Below are positions 58,701 through 64,000 of a stretch of 64,000 nucleotides of DNA, piece after piece. Numbering within the stretch: the stretch's first letter is position 1; every line of letters starts with the position of its first letter. The DNA comes from Siphonodentalium dalli (lineage: Eukaryota; Mollusca; Scaphopoda; Gadilida; Siphonodentaliidae): positions 138,834,351-138,898,350 of the forward strand of contig CP136062.1 in the NCBI GenBank assembly GCA_032622095.1. Direction: 5' to 3'. Both the position numbers and the translations under genes were made by a program. The notes under the pieces are model-generated. The model had not been told where the DNA came from. It ran no database searches and was given only the letters and a program-made list of their open reading frames with translations.

Positions 58701-61700
58701 TACAAACACGTGGTCAAATCGTGCATTATTGAGCAATTATGTAAAGTTTAAGACCCGTGGCACCATTTGAACATGACCATCACCGTGCCATATAGGCGAT
58801 GTCTAAAACGTGACGTAATGCCATTGAATGCACAGGGAATTGGTGTCATTCGATCACTTGGGCTATATGCTTAGCAATCATTGATACCGTTAAATACAAA
58901 CTACATGTAGGTTCAATCTTCTGACCTGATGTATCTCCAGTTTCACAATAGGGTATTGACTGCATAGAAAATGACGTTTCTTAGCGCGGAATTATACGAC
59001 GCTATAAGCTATAATTGCATTATACTTTCAGTTCCGGATAGTTGCTTAGAAACTGTTACCAGGGAGTGATCGTGTGGCAAAGTATACCGTTCTAAAAAAA
59101 ATACACAGTGGCCCATGGGAACATACCTGTAAAATTTCAGACCTGTAGCACCATTTGAACATAACCATCAGCATGTGCATTCCAAGAATGTCTAAATTGG
59201 GGCATAATACAATTGGACTCACATGGCAATAGTGTCATTCGATCATTTGGGGTATTTGCTTAGCAACGGTTGCTACCCTTAAATACAAGTTAGGATCAGA
59301 CTAATGGCCAGATATATCTCAATTTTCACAATAGGGTGTTGACTGTATCAAAAACGCCATTTCCTTGGGCTGAATTACGACCGTAAAAGCTATAATTGTA
59401 TTTTACTTTCAATATCGGGTAGAAGCCTAGCAACCGTTACCAGGGAGTGACCGCGTGGCAATGTAACCAGATCGTAAAATAATCAGTGGTCCATGGGGAA
59501 CATACATCTAAAGTTTCAGAAAAGTGACACCACTTGAACATAAACAACACCATACATCTAAACACTGGCCACAATATAAAAGATACCACTGGGAGCCCAG
59601 GGTCAGGGTGTCGATCGTTGTGGGGAGCCAGGGTTCAAAGGGTTAACCAACCAGAGCCCAGAATTTGTTTAATTCTCTCCTGCATCTTGGTCCAAAATCC
59701 GTTGGAGAGCGCTACCAATCGAATTACTTCACTGTAACCTAAAGTTTCTGTGCTAAAATAGCCTGTAAAACTGTCCCGAAAGGTTGCATGTATTATACCA
59801 AAAAACTGGAAGTAAAATCAGTATTAATTGATAGAAGTGTTTCCTGGCGGGTGTCTTAGATTCATATTTATTAGTTTATACCCGGAGACTTTATAGAACG
59901 TGTCAGGAAGAGATATACCATCTGTGCGATATAGAATAACATCGTGACACACATCTAGCTTCTTATGTGACTAAGACACCAGCATTTGTTCTTGGATGGG
60001 TAACATATTACTTGTAAAATTTGAGAATCGTTGAGAATCAGCATTTGGGGAATAATTGCCTACTATACTGTCAGGTCCGATCAAATCCACATATATCGTG
60101 GGCTGGTCAACCCCGAGCTACATGCATATATCTTACTTATTTCGCATGACATATGCACGGAACATTATATACATATGCATAGCATATTGCCACCAACATC
60201 AGAATATACATGTATCTCCCGAAGATGGCTACAATAAGCATCTAATTACTGCCAAATCAGCTTTCTCATTGATTCACAATTTATATGTATTGTTAACTAG
60301 ATTGTACTCATGAGACATAAATTTAATCACGTGATTTCGAGTTGATGAGTATCACACACTCAAGATGGCCGAGGCGATATAAAACGCGACCAGACGCGAG
60401 GAAAAAACGTAAAACACTAAGATATGACATATTATTTTGACAGCTAATACGAGCAGATGCCATACTATTTTTCTGATACCTCATTTATGTCGAAATTGTT
60501 ATTTGGTTGCACAAACATTCTGACCAAAGTTGTCAGTCGAAGGATTCTCCTAGATGTATGGACTTGTGTATTCCACGCACCTGTGACTGGCAACTTTGGT
60601 CATAATGGTATAGAAAACCACTAAATATTTCCGATCAAATAAGGTATCAACTTGTTTCGAAAATAAACTAGCATATGCTCGTAACAGTCAAACTGCTGTC
60701 TTGTGCCAGTTCCTCCTATATTATGTTTGCACATATTGAATGCGTGGTACTCACCAACATCGAAACCACATGATTCCCCACAGTGTATAGGACAGGACTG
60801 AACAAACAATTTCTCCGTCGGAACCTTAACAAAAAACAAATACCTTGACGTCAAGATCTGGGGTTAGCAACTGGACGTTTGCTTGTTGTTTTGTTATCTC
60901 GTTCGTTTCTGTGTTGACTGTCGATACGTGTATCCTGACTGCAGCCTGTTCGTCGGTATGAGCCAGGTAACTTCCCGAAGACACGTGGAATTCCCATGAT
61001 TCAGCTGGCGACAATAAAATATCAAATTGTCAGTATGGCTCATGTTAAGTGTCTTTACCAGCGTGAACGCCTATCTTGTATTCCACAATTTTCAAATAAA
61101 GTCCTACCTCCAGCATTTCCATGCACCAGGCAATTAACCGATTCAACACAGATAAGAAATATATATTAGCATAGATAACTGATTTAGTAATTCCCTTGTA
61201 ATTTGTCGTCTCATGTTCGATAAAGGTGTGGTTTCGAGCCATATAACGTGAGTCAAATAGTGTGAAAGTATACATGTAGAATACAGGCAATGTCCTAGTC
61301 TTCGAACGTACATTCAATTGTGATTCACGAAGTATAGGACCACAATTTCCCTTCAACAAATGTGCCAGTATGGCTGAACTGTGTTTGTGGGAATAGCGTT
61401 TTGTTTATGTACCATCGGCGAGGAACCTGATTTTTAAGCGCACTCGATGCTATTTTATTCACAAGATTTGCTTAATAATTTAAATTGTGTGTCACCATTT
61501 AATCGACTCATTACCTAAACGGCGCTGGTTTTCGACTCAAACAAAATAGTGGTCATATGAGACCGAGGCCGTGTTGAAGAGACGCAATGCATTCGAATTG
61601 GGTTCATGCGAAATAACATGACGCTCTGCATGTAAAACAACTAGCATCAGAAAATACATGAACAAATAACATGACAGTCTGCATGTAAAACTACTAGCAT

Positions 61701-62830
61701 CAGAAAATACATGAACAAATAACATGACAGTCTGCATGTAAAACTACTAGCATCAGAAAATACATGAACAAATAACATGACAGTCTGCATGTAAAACTAC
61801 TACAGCATCAGAAAATACACGAACAGATATACTGACTTTGCTCATATTTTCATTTAACTCCCCAATAATGAGATTTCGCATATCGAAACCATTATTATGT
61901 AAACAGTGGAATCATACCGATAAATGTACAGTTAGTCTAATAATATACCAAAGTTTATTAAAAACTTGACGGTAAGCAACGGAAAAGGCCAAAGCATTAA
62001 AATATATTCTGAAAATATTTGAATTTACTACATGGTTAGCGATGTTTGTTGACACATCACTGTAACAGTTTTGTTTAAAGAACAATGGCTTCAACACGCG
62101 AAATTTCGTTATTGGAGATCGATCAAGAATGAATATAGGAACTCAGTTTATCTATTTCTCCTTATGCTTCTTAGTGGTAATGTTTTAAGACTTTTATATC
62201 TTCACATATTTATCAAGCAGCCTGTTCTCATGAACCAGCATATTATCTGCTTACAACATAACTTATTTTATGTAGATAAATCTGCTTAGAATCGCCTCAT
62301 TTTTAGTCGATAATATGCTGAAAATGAGACCATATTTAGGTGATTCTAAGCATATTGTGTGTGGACAATGAGACAATTAAGCCAACTCACGACTTTTTAG
62401 GTGTACGTTCTTTAACAGGTGTGTTCCGCCCGCGCCGCATAAAACAAAATAACGGGTAAGAGTCCATTATCTGCTTATTTCAGAATCAAAAATAAATTTA
62501 TGTACCTTTTTCACATTATAGGTCGATTATGTGCGTATTTCCGGGAGGATATGTTGCATCAAGTGCAAGTGCATTGGGTCCCTGTAAGAAACATCACCAG
62601 ATGTAAAGATATACACACGTGTACGTACCACGGCGCTTTCTGAGCTTGATGGGGTCATATCGCTGCTTCCCGATCAATCCCAATGTTCTTCCTGTATATG
62701 ACACAGCCTCTACCATGACGGTCAAGATCACCGTAACTGCTCTCAGACCGACATTCTTGGCAGAGAATTTTACGACGAAGTCCGATCCTATCGTGACGTT
62801 TTTTATCGGTACAATATCAAATTCTATATC
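55572..62830 (-). CDS. Transglutaminase gene B, last four exons (5' part outside window)
   Basis: Spliced minus-strand CDS: 62830-62629, 61004-60844, 56736-56606, 55713-55572, in all 636 nt, 211 residues and a stop, all in phase. It is the C-terminal part of a second transglutaminase: beta-barrel 1 (first two exons) and beta-barrel 2 (last two). These barrels pack on the core and control active-site access in known family members; they carry no catalytic residues. The first visible exon begins in phase 0, exactly the phase in which gene A exon 11 ends, so the two genes share exon layout. The catalytic core must lie beyond base 64000. The stop lies about 11.9 kb upstream of the gene A start, head to tail. 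Confidence 0.93.
55714..56605 (-). other. Gene B last intron
   Basis: 892 bp, mostly the TTAA palindrome element 56116-56520. Confidence 0.75.
56116..56520. mobile_element. TTAA-type miniature element, CCCTTTCATGACGG family, copy 4
   Basis: TTAA at 56112-56115 then CCCTTTCATGATGGGAGCTG. Between the left half-palindrome (56163-56180) and the full palindrome (56394-56460) lies an expanded TTTTTCTTGCATTCTTTAAC-type spacer of several units. Right end not clear. Confidence 0.6.
56606..56736 (-). CDS. Gene B exon: first half of beta-barrel 2
   Basis: Acceptor ttgtcag, donor GTACGC. Encodes LPADCRIGETVDIEVSFINP, then LSVPLTKCSVIVDGPS, matching the family's VGxxxxVxVSFxNPLxVPLxxCxFxVEG. Ends with two bases of a Ser codon. 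Confidence 0.94.
57017..57085 (-). repeat. Retroelement-like 3' tail with (ACT)n, copy 2
   Basis: TAGTAGTAGTAGTAGTGTTTA followed by the same AT-rich block as 5846-5930, ending GGTAACAATACAATATT. Confidence 0.45.
58068..59642. mobile_element. 1.6 kb TTAA-flanked element with GC hairpins and internal tandem repeats
   Basis: TTAA at 58064-58067 and 59643-59646; perfect 12-bp termini CCCTTTGAACCC / GGGTTCAAAGGG, piggyBac-like. Two identical hairpins CTGGCCGCAAAAGCGGCCAG at 58082-58101 and 58125-58144. From about 58741 to 59560 a unit of about 385 bp repeats twice plus a partial third (GCACCATTTGAACAT at 58759, 59148 and 59526). No ORF, so non-autonomous. Confidence 0.8.
59815..59935. repeat. Single arm of the TTGATAGAAGCG repeat
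   Basis: ATTAATTGATAGAAGTGTTTCC and GGAAGAGATATACCATCT are collinear with 28125-28235. Confidence 0.6.
60844..61004 (-). CDS. Gene B exon: second half of beta-barrel 1
   Basis: Acceptor cgccag, donor GTATTT. Encodes AESWEFHVSSGSYLAHTDEQ, then TPDLDVK, matching the family's TPDLxIKV end of barrel 1. Enters with two bases completing Ala and leaves in phase 0. Confidence 0.92.
61005..62628 (-). other. Gene B intron within barrel 1
   Basis: 1.6 kb; only the 53-bp tandem array is recognised. Confidence 0.7.
61611..61825. repeat. 53-bp tandem repeat, four units
   Basis: Units start at 61611, 61664, 61717 and 61770 with AAATAACATGACAGTCTGCA, then CTAGCATCAGAAAATACATG. Middle units identical. Confidence 0.9.
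62629..62830 (-). CDS. Gene B exon: first half of beta-barrel 1
   Basis: Acceptor ctccag, donor GTACGT. Encodes DIEFDIVPIKNVTIGSDFVV, matching the opening of barrel 1 (DVxFxL ... VxIGxDFxV), then VSYTGRTLGLIGKQ, matching the SVxYTGxxxxxxKK strand. 67 codons plus one base. Confidence 0.93.
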
Positions 62831-64000
62831 CTGGAGTTTATAAATAAGAAAATGCATGCTAATAATGGGCATATACATGTAGACGTGCGATGTACGCATG
62901 CAATTGGATAAAATTTCGGAACGACGTATTGGTTCTCCCCAACCCATGCATAAGGTAGACATTTTGAACAGTGGTATTCCCTAATCTGAAACACGGATTC
63001 AGGACAAGCATGGGCCATGCTATGAACACTGTTTCCCACATAACTTCATAAATTGTGGTTCTTATTTCGAAAATATTTCGAAATCATAGTGTCCCCCGTG
63101 CAAAGTCAGGTACTAAATTGTGTAGATGAATTTGAGAAGCATCAGTTTGCACTGACATCTTAGATCAGACGGCTGGACCTATATAGACATATGAGAACTA
63201 TACATGTACATGTAGTAAGAGGGTGTCATCCTTACGGTACGCGTGATTATGGTGATTTTAAAATGATGTGAAACACTCCGATGAGATGTTCCGAGCGGAA
63301 TAACGAATACTCATGGCAAAATAACTTATGTTCATTATTTTTATATCAGAAACAGCGTCATTGTTATCAACGAATTTCACGCAGCGATCACTGATGGCGC
63401 AATAACTGTCGTGATGTGTATACCCAATAATGCGTCATACATTTGTGTGCAGTTCAGTCATTGTATTCTATGAAATGTTATAGTCGATGTGATTGTAATT
63501 TCGATAATCTTAGTTCATTGTGACATTCTTCCAACGGGAACAGTGTTTTGATACTAACTGATTGGTTTTATTCAAGGAAATAAGTTCACAATATGTATAT
63601 AAATGGCATGCGCAGGACTCGTACAGGTACCCGGGATTCATAGGCACAATTTAACTGGTATTCGGGATTCAATAAAAGGTTTGTTACATTGATTTGGTAT
63701 CATCAAATTATTCACTGATTGAGGTGCGAATGTTTCAACACCTCTCTAGTAAGTAGTATTGATGATTCAGGTGGTGTAATGAATAATCAAAGTCTATGAT
63801 TTCTACTCAAAAGCAGTAAAGTTTGGTGGTCCAATTCTTGCCTGTGCAGAAATGCAATCATTGTTGTTGCTCTGCCATGGTCAAGCACCACTGATTCGCA
63901 GAAACACGCATGCAGGTGCGTTACATTGGCGGCATATAACTACTCCAATTTAAAGGGTCATAAGGCATTCGCGTTTGGTAAATGTGAAAATTGAAAATGT
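62831..64000 (-). other. Gene B intron upstream of barrel 1, to the window edge
   Basis: No transglutaminase core exon found; the equivalent of gene A exon 11 must be further upstream. Otherwise unremarkable AT-rich sequence. Confidence 0.6.

Larger units (their letters stand above)
56737..60843 (-). other. Gene B intron between barrel 1 and barrel 2
   Basis: 4.1 kb. Contains an (AGT)n-headed repeat, the 1.6 kb TTAA element and one arm of the TTGATAGAAGCG repeat (59815-59935). Nothing else recognised. Confidence 0.7.

Noticed and set aside
60621-60854. Minus-strand frame with KVPTEKLFVQSCPIHCGES as a possible gene B exon
   Set aside because: The exons on either side already join in phase 0 and give a continuous TPDLDVK-LPADCRIGE match to the family; adding this piece would break the barrel boundary.

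Overview
The window is eukaryotic: AT-rich, dominated by introns, intergenic DNA and transposon debris, with genes recognisable only as spliced exons with GT-AG junctions and conserved phase. No operons, ribosome binding sites or CRISPR arrays are present. Protein family, intron size, a tRNA-derived SINE, decayed non-LTR retrotransposons and many TTAA-flanked miniature elements suggest an invertebrate, probably a mollusc or other lophotrochozoan. That assignment is inference.

The host genes are two animal transglutaminases (protein-glutamine gamma-glutamyltransferases) in tandem on the minus strand. The upstream one (gene B) enters from beyond base 64000. Only its last four exons are present (62830 to 55572); they encode the two C-terminal beta-barrels and end in a stop with an AATAAA signal 169 bases further on. 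About 11.9 kb downstream, gene A starts at 43641 and runs to the left edge. Eleven exons encode residues 1-619: a basic N-terminal extension, the beta-sandwich, and the whole catalytic core with Cys400, His464 and Asp486. Its barrel exons should lie below base 1. All ten gene A junctions and all three gene B junctions keep frame, and gene A leaves the window in the same phase in which gene B's first visible exon begins.

Region by region: 1-1303 is the last visible intron of gene A, holding the end of an unrecognised basic ORF. 1.4-43.4 kb is gene A, with introns of 0.6-10 kb packed with inverted-repeat elements, a 2.4 kb 105-bp minisatellite, a SINE with target-site duplication and a broken LINE. 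43.6-55.6 kb is intergenic, with low-complexity tracts, a four-fold GTAAC...GTTAC motif, an inverted-repeat element and a CCCCCG-ended tandem-repeat element. 55.6-62.8 kb is the 3' part of gene B, with a 1.6 kb TTAA-flanked element in one intron.

The most unusual feature is a nested palindrome cassette (arms containing CCAATGCATTCTCTTATATA) carried inside miniature elements whose termini belong to at least four different families. Other notable observations are an occupied/empty site pair proving TTAA insertion for one family, and a miniature element ending 9 bases from a transglutaminase 3' splice site, so that it must supply the branch point.
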